Assembly (NCBI GenBank): GCA_050633705.1
Contig: JBOEGZ010000005.1
Span: 124,001 to 188,000, forward strand
Length of the DNA stretch: 64,000 bases
Origin: JAJFHI01 sp050633705
GTDB lineage: Bacteria; Pseudomonadota; Alphaproteobacteria; Rhizobiales; Hyphomicrobiaceae
Direction: 5' to 3'
How positions within the stretch are numbered: the stretch's first letter is position 1; each line of letters begins with the position of its first letter. Both the position numbers and the translations under genes were made by a program. Of the stretch, positions 42,400-52,010 are shown piece after piece. A model generated the notes under the pieces. The model searched no databases. It saw only the letters and a program-made list of their open reading frames with translations, and was not told where the DNA came from.

Positions 42400-44223
42400 A
42401 TGAAAAGCACTGAGCAGACGCATGTTCAGCGGCAAAAAAAGACTGCCGTTTTGCACATCGCTATAGCCGTTATCTGCGCTGCAGTTTTCACGTTACTGCT
42501 TGGCGTAATACCAGGTCCTGTGACGTCGTCGATAGCTCAGGCGCAATATAACGATGGCTACTCTTACAATAGCTACGGCTATAACAGCGGACGCAAATAC
42601 CGCAAACGGCGCTACCGCGCGCCCAGAGCCAAACGCAAAAAACCGCGCGTCAGCAGAAAACGCCGCTCATCTCGAAAAAGATCCTACGCGAAGCGACCGC
42701 CGGAAAAAAAATACACCGGACGCAAAATTGAGGGCCCTTTGACCGCCGTTGTGTCGCTTAATCAGCAACGCATGATGGTTTACGACGCCAAAGGTCTGGT
42801 CACGAGTACGCGCGTCTCAACCGGCAAACGTGGACACCGCACACCAACAGGTGTGTTTTCGATCATCCAAAAACGCAAACGCCATTATTCAAATTTGTAT
42901 GCCGGGGCACCGATGCCCTACATGCAACGGATCACATGGTCCGGCATAGCCTTGCATGCTGGCGTCGTTCCTGGCTATCCAGCCTCTCATGGCTGCATTC
43001 GCCTGCCGTATAGCTTCGCACGCCAATTTTGGAAAATGACCAAAATGGGAGCGCGCGTTATCATTACGCGGGATGGGGCCACGCCGCGTTCGATTTCCCA
43101 TGCCCGCCTGCTGAAACCTTTGCCTCCTGGCAATCCAATGTCATTGCCATCAGATGGCGACGACATTTCTGGTGATCCAGAAAACGCCGCAAAAACCCAG
43201 CTGGAACAAGCAATAAATTCGAACGTCAATGAATTAATCGGTGTCTCAACCGCAAATGCTGCAACAGCCGTGAACCAACCACGCACGCGTGCAAGTGTCG
43301 CCCAAGAACGCAAGACTGAAGTCGCGCGTCGTCAGCAAATGCTTGTCGATGCCGAACAGGCGTTTCAAGAAGCCGCCGATGAGTTGAAACAAGCCAACCT
43401 CGACATCAAATCATTGCAGAGTAAAATTGCGGCCAGCAAAAAGGACCATCGCCGCCATCTCGCCGCCAAAAAAAATGCGAAACGCAACGTTTCAAAAACT
43501 GTGAGCGCTCTAAAGAGTTTCTTCAAGAGGTACCGCCGAGCAAAAACAGAAAAAGCAATCGCCAGAGGTATAGAGCGCGAAAACGAACTTGAAGCCCGCC
43601 TGTTGCAGCATGAGAGAGAAATCGAGGAAGCCCGGAAAGCGGCACTCGTTACGGAAAAAATTATCAACGATCAGAAGCTGAAACTGCAACAACAAATCAC
43701 AGCGCGAGGCGAACGCAAGATCAATTACACGGCAATGTCGAAAGCTCTACAAGCGGCGAAAAAAGACCTGAAAATTGCCAAGAGAACCTTAAAACAACAA
43801 GACCTGCCAGTTCATGTTTTGATCAGTCGTAAGGCTAAGAAGCTTTATGTGCGCCAGGGGCATCAAGACATTTTGGAAGCAGAAATCTCACTCGATTTTC
43901 CAGATGCACCGATTGGAACGCACGTCTTTACAGCGACAAAGTACATTAACGATGAAAGCGATCTTAAATGGTCGATCGTGACCGCAGCACGAGGTAGCGT
44001 CAAAAAACGAAAATCAAAGAAGAAAAAGCGCGATGAAGCCGCCATCATGCTGAAGGGTCCAGCGCAAACACCAGCTAACGCACTCGACCGCGTGGAAATT
44101 CAGCAAGAAATTCGCGATAAGCTCGCCGACTATTTGAAGCCAGGCTCGTCGTTGATCATCAGCGATGAACGCAAGAGCAATGAAACCGGTCTTGGCACTG
44201 ATCTCATCGTCGTAACGCGCTAG
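42400..44223 (+). CDS. L,D-transpeptidase with coiled coil and second, degenerate domain
   Basis: Predicted periplasmic YkuD-family L,D-transpeptidase, which forms 3-3 cross-links or attaches proteins to peptidoglycan. Start chosen at 42400 (MKSTEQ). A hydrophobic segment (about 18-40) serves as signal or anchor and is followed by a very basic region (about 60-105: KYRKRRYRAPRAKRKKP). The catalytic domain (about 105-215) starts LTAVVSLNQQRMMVYDAKG and carries HAGVVPGYPASHGCIRLP with the active Cys. A coiled coil follows (about 300-455). The C-terminal domain (about 465-607) again starts like YkuD (VHVLISRKAKKLYVRQG) but lacks the HGC motif. 607 residues, about twice the minimal size. A strong terminator follows. 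Confidence 0.88.
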   Translation: MKSTEQTHVQRQKKTAVLHIAIAVICAAVFTLLLGVIPGPVTSSIAQAQYNDGYSYNSYGYNSGRKYRKRRYRAPRAKRKKPRVSRKRRSSRKRSYAKRPPEKKYTGRKIEGPLTAVVSLNQQRMMVYDAKGLVTSTRVSTGKRGHRTPTGVFSIIQKRKRHYSNLYAGAPMPYMQRITWSGIALHAGVVPGYPASHGCIRLPYSFARQFWKMTKMGARVIITRDGATPRSISHARLLKPLPPGNPMSLPSDGDDISGDPENAAKTQLEQAINSNVNELIGVSTANAATAVNQPRTRASVAQERKTEVARRQQMLVDAEQAFQEAADELKQANLDIKSLQSKIAASKKDHRRHLAAKKNAKRNVSKTVSALKSFFKRYRRAKTEKAIARGIERENELEARLLQHEREIEEARKAALVTEKIINDQKLKLQQQITARGERKINYTAMSKALQAAKKDLKIAKRTLKQQDLPVHVLISRKAKKLYVRQGHQDILEAEISLDFPDAPIGTHVFTATKYINDESDLKWSIVTAARGSVKKRKSKKKKRDEAAIMLKGPAQTPANALDRVEIQQEIRDKLADYLKPGSSLIISDERKSNETGLGTDLIVVTR

Positions 44224-44273
44224 TCATAAGTTGTCGCGCGAGATACCAATCCTAGACGCAATCTAAAATCGTC

Positions 44274-44309
44274 AAACGCGAGAGCATTTCAACTTGCTCT
44301 CGCGTTTTT
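44274..44309 (+). terminator. intrinsic terminator of the L,D-transpeptidase gene
   Basis: ACGCGAGAGCA pairs with TGCTCTCGCGT around a short loop and is followed by TTTT. It is about 50 bases after the stop codon. Confidence 0.9.
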
Positions 44310-44438
44310 CTTATTTCGCATGACTTGTTGGCAACCTGCACGTCCTCATAACACATCAAACCCTCAGCGCGCACCACACCGCGTCAACCGCCAAATACTT
44401 ATACGGGTCCGCATATCCAGGGTCACTTATCTGAACAC

Positions 44439-45026
44439 TCATATTGCCGCAACGGTGACACCGATAAGAGCTTCGTGCGCCCATGACACAATAAAAGCAT
44501 AAGCGAGCACACCCGCGACGATCACGCCAACATCGTTGGCCCACCCGTTCGCAACTTTGTCACCGAGAGGTCCAAGAGCCGCGCGCTTTTTTACTGATAT
44601 GCGGTCGGCTACAGCATAAGCTAAGAAACTGCCAAACAATATCATTGATCCCAAATCACCGTTGGCCAGTAGATGGGCTAAGGCCCATAGCTTGACGGCC
44701 AAAAGCAATGGATGACGCACGGTTGTTCGAATGCGTGATGGAACCAAACTTGCCACCAACAAAATGATCGACGGCAACATCAACAACAGTGTGACATGGC
44801 GCATCCATTCTGGCGGGTTCCAGATTTGAGGATTTTTGCCAGGGTGGAGTTGAAGCTTGTGGTAGCCGTAAATAATAACAATTAACCCAACTGCCGAAGC
44901 AATTGAAAAACCGATCTTATATGCGCTTTCTCCAAAACGACTGGCAAGACCATCGCGCAACTGCGGATTCATCGCAATTGCATGCAATCCCAAAAACACA
45001 ACCAATCCCAACACCAAAACGACCAT
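44439..45026 (-). CDS. NnrU family membrane protein
   Basis: Integral membrane protein with about five to six helices, NnrU family (PF07298), first seen beside denitrification genes in rhizobia but widespread in genomes without them. The hallmark is TVRHPLLLAVKLWALAHLLA followed by NGDLGSMILFGSFLAYAV. WNPPEWMRHVTLLLMLPS lies ahead of it. 195 residues. No nitrite or nitric-oxide reductase gene is near. The family is related to isoprenylcysteine methyltransferase-like proteins, but the reaction is not established. Confidence 0.88.
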   Translation of the reverse strand: MVVLVLGLVVFLGLHAIAMNPQLRDGLASRFGESAYKIGFSIASAVGLIVIIYGYHKLQLHPGKNPQIWNPPEWMRHVTLLLMLPSIILLVASLVPSRIRTTVRHPLLLAVKLWALAHLLANGDLGSMILFGSFLAYAVADRISVKKRAALGPLGDKVANGWANDVGVIVAGVLAYAFIVSWAHEALIGVTVAAI

Positions 45027-45335
45027 TCACAACCCTCCACGAATTAACCAACGCTCCTTTACTCAACACATCCGTAGAGTGTTCGCAAAGCAATCGAAAA
45101 ACAAACTTGAAGAACGTTCATTGCCGACAAGGTGCAACACCAAAGTGTGCCCGTTGGGCAACGTTGCCAGGGCGATACTCGTCAAAGTGCTCACAACATG
45201 CTGGGGATATCTTGTGGACGAGCAGTTAACTGCTTAGCATTTTTTTAAGCACAAGCTTTGGGGCCAAAGCCTGCTTACGGGGAATTGCGTGTTGAACAAG
45301 ATCGGCGGCGGTTTTGTTCAAGGGGAGTAAACACT
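45027..45335. other. intergenic with 14-bp perfect palindrome
   Basis: 309 bases between the divergent nnrU-type and single-pass membrane protein genes. No coding sequence supported. AGCAGTTAACTGCT (45221-45234) is a perfect 14-bp palindrome followed within a few bases by seven T residues. It could be an operator or, as RNA, a small hairpin. Confidence 0.5.
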
Positions 45336-45959
45336 ATGAGTAATGCCGCCTATGAGCTGGAGCTCAAAGCGTCGGGAACGCTTTCGGCCAGCAACAATAC
45401 GACAACAATTGATGCCTTCAACAATGAACTACAAGCGCAAACAAAAGCGATGCCGTTTGCAATGATCCTTGGCAAAACCATCGCCGAAACTGAGCTTGAG
45501 CGTGCGGAATGGGACCTGAAAGACGATGAGGTGCCAGATGCCATTCGAGACTTGGAATGGCTGCAGCGATCATCGCAAGAACATCTTGATCTCGAAGCTG
45601 AAAAAGAGTTTGCCAAGAAGAAAGCTCTTTCCCGAGCATGGCTCGTTTCCATTTGTTTTAGCCTAGTTACGGCATTTGGGGCACTGGCGACGATCAATGG
45701 CTTGCCGGAAGATCTTCGCTCACTTGGCATTCAACCTGTTTTTGCAAAGTCGACGGTTAAGAGCACGACCGTGAACGCGCAAGGCATCAAGCCACCGACA
45801 CACGTTGTTGTCTCAGAAAAGCACCAAGGTCGCCTACAACCGTCCGAACCATTTTCGACAACTGTGCCGACACGCGTCGTTGAAGAAGCACCACCTGCAA
45901 AAGATCCAGACGGCAACAAAAGCGGCACCAAACAGTTCAAAGTGTCGAGCCGTTTCTGA
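45336..45959 (+). CDS. hypothetical single-pass membrane protein
   Basis: Not recognised. 207 residues from the ATG at 45336, which has an excellent AAGGGGAG site. A charged helical cytoplasmic domain (about 1-95; EAEKEFAKKKALSRAWLV at its end) precedes one membrane helix (about 98-118, core VSICFSLVTAFGALATI) and a periplasmic tail rich in Pro/Thr/Val. The residue pattern EWDLKDDEVPDAIRDLEWLQ suggests a small helical bundle. Upstream lies a perfect 14-bp palindrome. No function can be proposed. Confidence 0.65.
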   Translation: MSNAAYELELKASGTLSASNNTTTIDAFNNELQAQTKAMPFAMILGKTIAETELERAEWDLKDDEVPDAIRDLEWLQRSSQEHLDLEAEKEFAKKKALSRAWLVSICFSLVTAFGALATINGLPEDLRSLGIQPVFAKSTVKSTTVNAQGIKPPTHVVVSEKHQGRLQPSEPFSTTVPTRVVEEAPPAKDPDGNKSGTKQFKVSSRF

Positions 45960-45992
45960 CTTGGTTTGTTGGATGGAATAAATCGCCGAGCA

Positions 45993-46811
45993 CTAGACTC
46001 GCAAGCTTTCGCGTTGCACTTCGTACAATACGAGTGCAGTCGCGACAGCGAGATTTAACGAGTCAAGTGTACCGGCCATAGGTATCCTCAACTTTTTGGT
46101 GCAGGCCTGGTCAACCTCGTTTGACAAGCCCGGTCCCTCGCTGCCCATGACAATCATAGCCGGACGGGCCAATTTGGCTTTGCGGAAATCTTCACTGCCT
46201 TGCAGGTGAAGTCCAGCCACATCACCGCGCCAATCGCGACGCCAGTGCAAAAAACTCTCAACGGACGTTTTCACGAGCGGCACCGAGAATATGGAACCCA
46301 TCGTGGCGCGCACGCATTCACGTTGGTAGGGATCACAACAGTTGCCGACAAGGACAATGCCTTTCACGCCAGCCGCGTCACTGGTGCGGATGATGGTTCC
46401 TAAGTTGCCAGGGTCGCGCACTTCTTCAAGCGCCAACCACACATCACCACTTCCAACTTCATCGGCTTGCGGAAGTTCAGCCCAATCCTGAGCAAACACG
46501 CCAACAACGCTTTGCGGATTGTCTTTACCGGTCAGCTTGGCAAGAATAGCTTGATTAACACTCAAGCATTCGACACCTTCCGCCATCGCCCAGTCGATAT
46601 AATCTTCTGTTGCCGGTGGCATTTTTTCCTGGGCGATAAATAACAGCGTTTCGGGGCGATATCCTGCCTGTCGCGCCGTCATCAATAGTGCGCCGCCTTC
46701 GGCAACAAACAATCCGGTTTCACGACGGGTTTTGCGCATATCCAACGCACGCACAGCTTTAACGCGTGCGTTCGTTAAACTCGTGATCGTTTTGACTTGG
46801 CCAAGTCCCAT
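45993..46811 (-). CDS. TrmH/SpoU-family RNA 2'-O-methyltransferase
   Basis: Knotted-fold (SPOUT) methyltransferase acting on ribose 2'-OH of rRNA or tRNA. N-terminal substrate-binding part (SLTNARVKAVRALDMRKTRRE; LFVAEGGALLM) followed by the catalytic domain with motif 1 EEVRDPGNLGTIIRTSDAAG, motif 2 IVMGSEGPGLSNE and motif 3 IPMAGTLDSLNLAVATALVL. 272 residues. The N-terminal domain is of the RlmB/TsnR kind; the exact nucleotide is unknown. It is four bases downstream of the next methyltransferase gene, so the two form an operon. Confidence 0.9.
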   Translation of the reverse strand: MGLGQVKTITSLTNARVKAVRALDMRKTRRETGLFVAEGGALLMTARQAGYRPETLLFIAQEKMPPATEDYIDWAMAEGVECLSVNQAILAKLTGKDNPQSVVGVFAQDWAELPQADEVGSGDVWLALEEVRDPGNLGTIIRTSDAAGVKGIVLVGNCCDPYQRECVRATMGSIFSVPLVKTSVESFLHWRRDWRGDVAGLHLQGSEDFRKAKLARPAMIVMGSEGPGLSNEVDQACTKKLRIPMAGTLDSLNLAVATALVLYEVQRESLRV

Positions 46812-46815
46812 CAGC

Positions 46816-47739
46816 TCAGTCCGCGTTTAAAGCCGCGGAGGTCCACCGCGTGTAAAGAGATGTTGGCACATAGCGTCCACCTTCGCGCTCTTTAATGGCC
46901 AACTCACCAAATTCCAGCGCCCCATCTCGATCAGCGAAATTTTCATTGACCAATTGCGCAAAAGCTAAGGTCGACGCACGAATGGCATAAACCGTTAAAA
47001 CCAATGCCGAGGGGCCCTCAGCCAACAAAGTTCGACAATCCGTCAACATCGCGCCGACGTCGTCGAACAGTTCCCAGGTTTCGTTCTTCGGCCCGCGGCC
47101 AAACTTGGGTGGATCAACCAAAATGATATCGTAGGTATTGCCACGCCGAACTTCACGTGCGGCAAACTTCTTTGCATCATCAAACATCCAGCGGATACGC
47201 GCCTTGCCAAGCGAGGACGCTTCCTGATTTTCCTTGGCCCACGATATTGCAGCTTTGGAAGCGTCGACATGGGTCACCTCAGCACCAGCCGCGGCTGCGA
47301 TCAACGATGCAGCGCCAGTGTATGCAAAAAGGTTGAGAACGCGCACGGGCTCTGATTTTTGTGCCGCGATGTCGGCAATGCGTTTTTCCATCCATTGCCA
47401 ATGCGGCATCTGTTCAGGAAACAATCCGAGATGGCGAAAACTGGCGAGTCGACACAGCATCGTCGCGTGTCCGACAGGCACTGGCCATTGCTCAGGCACA
47501 TCGCGCAGCAACCGCCACTTGCCTTTTTCTTCGTCATCTTTGGCGGCGAACACAGCGTGAGCCTGTTGCCATCGCGCATCCGAGGCGCCACGTTGCCACA
47601 AAGCCTGCGGCTCCGGACGATCAACGATAATATCGCCAAAACGCTCAAGTTTGCGGCCAGTTCCACTATCGATCAGCTCATAGCCCGCAAAGCCATCTGT
47701 TGTGATCAAAGACAGTCGCGGATTTTCAATGCGTTCCAC
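46816..47739 (-). CDS. class I SAM-dependent rRNA methyltransferase (RlmI/RlmK-like)
   Basis: Rossmann-fold methyltransferase similar to the catalytic half of RlmI and RlmK(L). Seen: VRVLNLFAYTGAASLIAAAA (SAM site), THVDASKAAISWAKEN, YDIILVDPPKFGRG with the D-P-P-K catalytic motif, and a C-terminal VLTVYAIRASTLAFAQLV. 307 residues, without an N-terminal PUA domain. It probably methylates a base of 23S rRNA. The start codon at 47739 is one base away from the prfB stop, so prfB, this gene and the SpoU gene probably form one leftward operon for translation. Confidence 0.82.
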   Translation of the reverse strand: MERIENPRLSLITTDGFAGYELIDSGTGRKLERFGDIIVDRPEPQALWQRGASDARWQQAHAVFAAKDDEEKGKWRLLRDVPEQWPVPVGHATMLCRLASFRHLGLFPEQMPHWQWMEKRIADIAAQKSEPVRVLNLFAYTGAASLIAAAAGAEVTHVDASKAAISWAKENQEASSLGKARIRWMFDDAKKFAAREVRRGNTYDIILVDPPKFGRGPKNETWELFDDVGAMLTDCRTLLAEGPSALVLTVYAIRASTLAFAQLVNENFADRDGALEFGELAIKEREGGRYVPTSLYTRWTSAALNAD

Positions 47740-47740
47740 G

Positions 47741-48872
47741 TCAGTCTAAATCCTCCACGACGACGCTCGCACTACCATCGATGCGGTGTGCAAGGGCTGC
47801 CTCGATAAACTGGTCGATATCTCCGTCTAATACAGCACTTGGATTTCCAGACTGCACGCCCGTGCGCATATCTTTCACCATTTGATATGGCTGCATGACG
47901 TAGGACCGAATCTGGTGCCCCCAGCCAATGTCTGTTTTAGACGCCGCTTCGGCGTTGGCTTTTTCTTCGCGCTTTTTCAGCTCAGCTTCATAGAGCTTAG
48001 ATTTCAACATCGCCCAGGCAATTGCGCGGTTTTTAATCTGGCTGCGTTCCTGCTGACTTGCGGCAACGATATTCGTTGGCAGGTGGGTAATGCGCACGGC
48101 GCTATCGGTCGTGTTCACATGCTGACCACCGGCACCTGAAGCACGATAGGTATCGATGCGACATTCGCTCTCGTTAATTTCGATCTCGATTTTGTCATCA
48201 ATCACCGGGTAGACTGAGACACTGGCAAAACTCGTGTGACGTTTGGCGTTGGAATCGAACGGCGAGATACGAACGAGGCGATGCACGCCGGATTCTGTCT
48301 TCAGCCATCCAAACGCATTCTCACCTTTGATCTCAAAGGTAACCGATTTGATGCCAGCTTCCTCACCCGGACTTTCTTCAACGGTGCGAATTTTCATGCC
48401 ACGGCGTTCCGCCCAGCGCATGTACATCCGCGCCAACATCTCTGCCCAGTCCTGACTCTCTGTTCCCCCAGCGCCAGAGTGAACTTCTAGGAATGTATCA
48501 TTCCCATCGGCTTCACCAGACAGTAGCGCCTCAATGCTTCGCAGTTGCGCTTCACGGGAAAGTTTTTCCAAAACGGCTTCTGCTTCGACAACCGTCTCAT
48601 CGTCATCTTCGGCTTCCCCCAACTCGATTAATTCAACGTTATCTTCCAACTCGCGTTGCAAGCGGTTGAAACTTGAAATGGCGCTATCGAGATGTTGGCG
48701 TTGACGCATCACCTTTTGTGCTGATGCCGGATCATTCCAAAGATCAGGATCTTCAACTTTTTCATTTAGTTCCGCGAGCCGGGCAACAGCACTATCCCAG
48801 TCAAAGATGCCTCCGCAGAAGAGCGAGTGCCTCCTTGATGGATTCAACATTTTTCTGAGCTTCAGCCCGCAT
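47741..48872 (-). CDS. prfB: peptide chain release factor 2, read through a +1 programmed frameshift
   Basis: Class I release factor that recognises UGA and UAA. It is encoded in two frames. The first segment starts at the ATG 48872 (MRAEAQKNVESIKEALALLR, 23 codons) and stops at an in-frame TGA at 48801-48803. Shifting +1 at CTT-TGA-C joins it to the second segment (48802 to 47741), beginning DWDSAVARLAEL. The result is 376 residues, normal for RF2. The tripeptide SPF (VRISPFDSN) marks RF2, and GAGGQHVNT is the catalytic GGQ loop. A GGAGAG ribosome site precedes the ATG. Gene finders would call the second frame alone with a false N-terminus. Confidence 0.95.
48800..48816 (-). promoter_or_regulatory. 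programmed +1 frameshift site of prfB
   Basis: On the minus strand the order is GGAGG (internal Shine-Dalgarno, 48810-48814), three bases CAT, then CTT-TGA-C. This is the same arrangement as the E. coli prfB site, where slow UGA decoding at low RF2 triggers slippage on CUU and autoregulates the factor. Confidence 0.93.
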
Positions 48873-49009
48873 CACGCTCTCCGGATGAAAAGTTATCTGT
48901 TTTGGATGATGGCGAAGATATAGTCAGCCCGTTTGAATAAGTAAATGCACCAAGCTGCAAAGCCGCAGATGAACACGACTGCAAATTGTCAGTTTGGCAT
49001 TTTACAGAC

Positions 49010-51664
49010 TTACCACCAGCTCCAACCATCGTTTGAAGGTGCAGGTTGAGGCCGCGCGCGTTGACGTGGTTGACGACGGCGCGTTTCTCGACGCGGCTGT
49101 TGTTGCGCTTGCCAACCATCAGTCTGGCGTCGTCCCTGACCTTGAGGAGCGTAAGCATCTCCATAGTCTCGGGACGGTGCCTCACCGTTCGGGTCGACGG
49201 GATCACCATCTGTCTCCAACACCATAACGCTATAAGCGTCATCGGGACCTTCAAATGGTTTGAAGGCTTCGACAATTGCGTTCTTCTTGCCGGCATCTGC
49301 ACGCAAACCTGTTTTGAGGTTCGTGCGGACCAACTTAATTCCGGGCGGCTGGCGAAATGGTGTTGCAGGCCTATCTTTCAAAGCCATATCCATAAATGCA
49401 CCAAATATCGGGGCTGCAACCTTGCCACCCGTTTGCCCTTTACCCATCGCTCTTGGCGTGTCGTAACCCACGAAAACGCCAGCAACCAGGTCTGGTGAAT
49501 ACCCAACAAACCAAGCGTCTTTCTCGTCGTTTGTCGTGCCTGTTTTCCCGGCCAACGGGCGACCCAACTTTTTCAACGATGTCGCCGTGCCACGTTTGAT
49601 CACACCTTCAAGAATGGAGGTAATTTGATAGGCCGTATGTGGATCAACAATCTGCTTGCGATCGTCGGGGATTTCCGGTTCCGGCTGTCCAGTCCAGGCT
49701 TCGGCTTTGCAAGCGTCGCATTGGCGATCATCGTGACGCCAAATCGTCTTACCCCAGCGATCTTGAATGCGGTCAATCAAAGTTGGCGTAATTTTCTTGC
49801 CGCCATTCGCCAACATCGAATAGCCACTCGTCAACCGCAACAACGTCGTCTCACCAGCGCCCAGAGACATCGACAGCACTGGCAGCAAATCATCATAGAT
49901 TCCAAAGCGGCGCGCATACTCGGTAATAATTGGCATGCCCATGTCTTGCGCTAATCGCACAGTCATCTGGTTGCGAGATTTCTCAACACCTATTCGCAGC
50001 GTTGTCGGACCGTAAGATTTGTTCTTTTTGTAGTTTTCGGGCTTCCAAATACCCTGACCATTGCCCTGATCAATCTCGATTGGCGCGTCCAACACAATAC
50101 TTGTCGGTTTGTACCCGTTATCAAGTGCTGAGGCATAAACGAACGGTTTAAAGGAAGACCCAGGCTGACGTTTTGCTTGGATTGCACGATCGAATTGGCT
50201 CATATCAAAGGAGAAGCCACCGACAATTGCCAACACACGCCCTGTGTGCGGGTCCATCGCGACCAAGCCGCCGCTAACTTCGGGAATTTGCATCAACCCC
50301 CAAGCGTCCTTCGGTTTTTCAGGATCAACCGGCGCGACATAAATGACATCACCGGGGGCAAGAACATTCGAAATGTTTTTTGGCGCGCTTTTTGTCTTGG
50401 CAGATTTTGCCCACTTAACCTGATCAAAGCCCAATTCGACGGCCTCACGGGCGGGATCGAGCTTGCGATCCTGGCGCACCTTTGGCTTCAGACCAACGAC
50501 AGCCTTTTTGCTTTCCACCGACAGCACAACACCAAGCCGCCATGGTTTAATATCTGACGGAGATTTGATCGCACCCAGCGCAACACCCCAATCACCAGTA
50601 ATGTCAATTTTTTTGACCGGGCCGCGATAGCCTTTGCGTCGATCAAACGCCACAAGCCCATTCGTCAATGCTCTCTTGGCAAACTTTTGCAGTCGCGGAT
50701 CAAGCGTTGTTCGCACAGACATGCCGCCGCCGTAAAGTTTGTCTTCTCCATATTGCGCCAACAATGCACGTCGCACTTCTTCGGCGAAAAACTCGCCTGC
50801 GAAAAGTTTTGAACCATAACGCCGCAACTTCACTTCGAGCGGCTTTTTGCGCGCCTCTTCGGCCTGGGCTTTATTGATGTATCCGTTCTCATACATCTGC
50901 CCCAGAATCCAATTACGTCGATCGGTTGCTTTTTCGGTGTTTCTAAAAGGATGATAATTGTTTGGCGCTTTTGGCAACGCTGCGAGATAAGCAGCTTGTT
51001 CGACCGTTAGATCCTTCAGCTCTTTGCCAAAGTAATTGAGACTAGCTGCCGCGACCCCATAAGAACCAATACCGAGATAAATCTCGTTGAGGTAAAGCTC
51101 GAGAATCTTGTCTTTGGAATAAGCCCGCTCAATTCGGATCGCCAAAATCGCCTCTTTGACTTTCCGCTCAATGGTTCTGTCGCTTGTCAGCAAAAAGTTC
51201 TTGGCAACCTGCTGCGTGATGGTTGAGGCACCCTCTGTGCGCCGCCGACTTCCCTTAATCTTTGCTTCAGCAAAGCGAAATACGGCACGCCCGATGCCTT
51301 TAAAATCAAGGCCACCGTGATCATAAAAGCGGCTGTCCTCTGCCGACAGGAATGCCGCAATCACAATCTTTGGAACCGTGTTGATCGGAACAAAAATGCG
51401 CCGCTCGCGTGCATACTCATCAATCAACGCGCCGTTGTGCGCGTGGATCCGCGTCATCACAGGGGGTTCGTATTTGGCCAGACTCTCGTAGTCAGGCAAA
51501 TCATTCGATGCCCGCCAGAGCACAATGCCAACGGCGGCCGAGCCGACGAAAAACAGCACCGCGCCTGCCGTGAAGCAAAAGCCGATGAAGCTTAACAGCC
51601 AACTCTTACGGCGCCGCTTTTTAATACGACGCGGCTGGGGCGGGGGTAGTGTGGGTGCTCTCAT
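49010..51664 (-). CDS. mrcA: penicillin-binding protein 1A, bifunctional
   Basis: Inner-membrane bifunctional murein synthase. Basic N-terminus, membrane helix (about residues 21-50), GT51 glycosyltransferase domain with catalytic Glu in LSAEDSRFYDHGG (about 109) and EGASTITQQVAKNF, an OB-like insertion (about 330-450), and transpeptidase domain with SxxK as PGSSFKP (Ser about 503), SRN in VEKSRNQMTVR and KTGT in LAGKTGTTNDEKDAWF. The C-terminal 80 residues are Gln/Arg/Pro-rich. Start taken at 51664 (MRAPTLPPPQ) because GAGG is four bases upstream; a longer start is open. 884 residues. The order amidase-PBP1a-prfB is the rhizobial one. Confidence 0.95.
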   Translation of the reverse strand: MRAPTLPPPQPRRIKKRRRKSWLLSFIGFCFTAGAVLFFVGSAAVGIVLWRASNDLPDYESLAKYEPPVMTRIHAHNGALIDEYARERRIFVPINTVPKIVIAAFLSAEDSRFYDHGGLDFKGIGRAVFRFAEAKIKGSRRRTEGASTITQQVAKNFLLTSDRTIERKVKEAILAIRIERAYSKDKILELYLNEIYLGIGSYGVAAASLNYFGKELKDLTVEQAAYLAALPKAPNNYHPFRNTEKATDRRNWILGQMYENGYINKAQAEEARKKPLEVKLRRYGSKLFAGEFFAEEVRRALLAQYGEDKLYGGGMSVRTTLDPRLQKFAKRALTNGLVAFDRRKGYRGPVKKIDITGDWGVALGAIKSPSDIKPWRLGVVLSVESKKAVVGLKPKVRQDRKLDPAREAVELGFDQVKWAKSAKTKSAPKNISNVLAPGDVIYVAPVDPEKPKDAWGLMQIPEVSGGLVAMDPHTGRVLAIVGGFSFDMSQFDRAIQAKRQPGSSFKPFVYASALDNGYKPTSIVLDAPIEIDQGNGQGIWKPENYKKNKSYGPTTLRIGVEKSRNQMTVRLAQDMGMPIITEYARRFGIYDDLLPVLSMSLGAGETTLLRLTSGYSMLANGGKKITPTLIDRIQDRWGKTIWRHDDRQCDACKAEAWTGQPEPEIPDDRKQIVDPHTAYQITSILEGVIKRGTATSLKKLGRPLAGKTGTTNDEKDAWFVGYSPDLVAGVFVGYDTPRAMGKGQTGGKVAAPIFGAFMDMALKDRPATPFRQPPGIKLVRTNLKTGLRADAGKKNAIVEAFKPFEGPDDAYSVMVLETDGDPVDPNGEAPSRDYGDAYAPQGQGRRQTDGWQAQQQPRRETRRRQPRQRARPQPAPSNDGWSWW

Positions 51665-52010
51665 GAGCCTCGCATCTATGTCTAGAAACTGCATGGACGC
51701 CATAAAGCGCGAACGCCTGGCTGCCCAATCAATCACACTTTGCGACCATACCACGGAATGTGGCATCACGTCGTCCAAGCACAACCGATGGCATGAATTC
51801 GAATCGCACTATGAACCGATGACTATGAATAGGATGTTGCCAGCCGTGGCGCAAAGCTCTCATTGTCGCTGAAAACTACAAAATTCTTCGAAAAACCTCT
51901 GTGAGCAGATAAAATCGTAACAGTTGGGGAAAATCCGTTGCCCTATCATACCCAAACCCACACGCTGAGTTAATCCAAATCCACCGAAACATACTTTTAA
52001 TCAATATATT
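51665..52010. other. intergenic between amidase and PBP1a
   Basis: 346 bases, both genes leftward. No coding sequence supported beyond possible N-terminal extension codons of PBP1a up to 51784. No clear terminator, so read-through from the amidase is possible. Confidence 0.4.

Noticed and set aside
47741..48850. prfB as a frame-broken pseudogene or with a start at 48850
   Set aside because: The upstream TGA sits in a textbook programmed frameshift site, and both frames encode conserved RF2 sequence.
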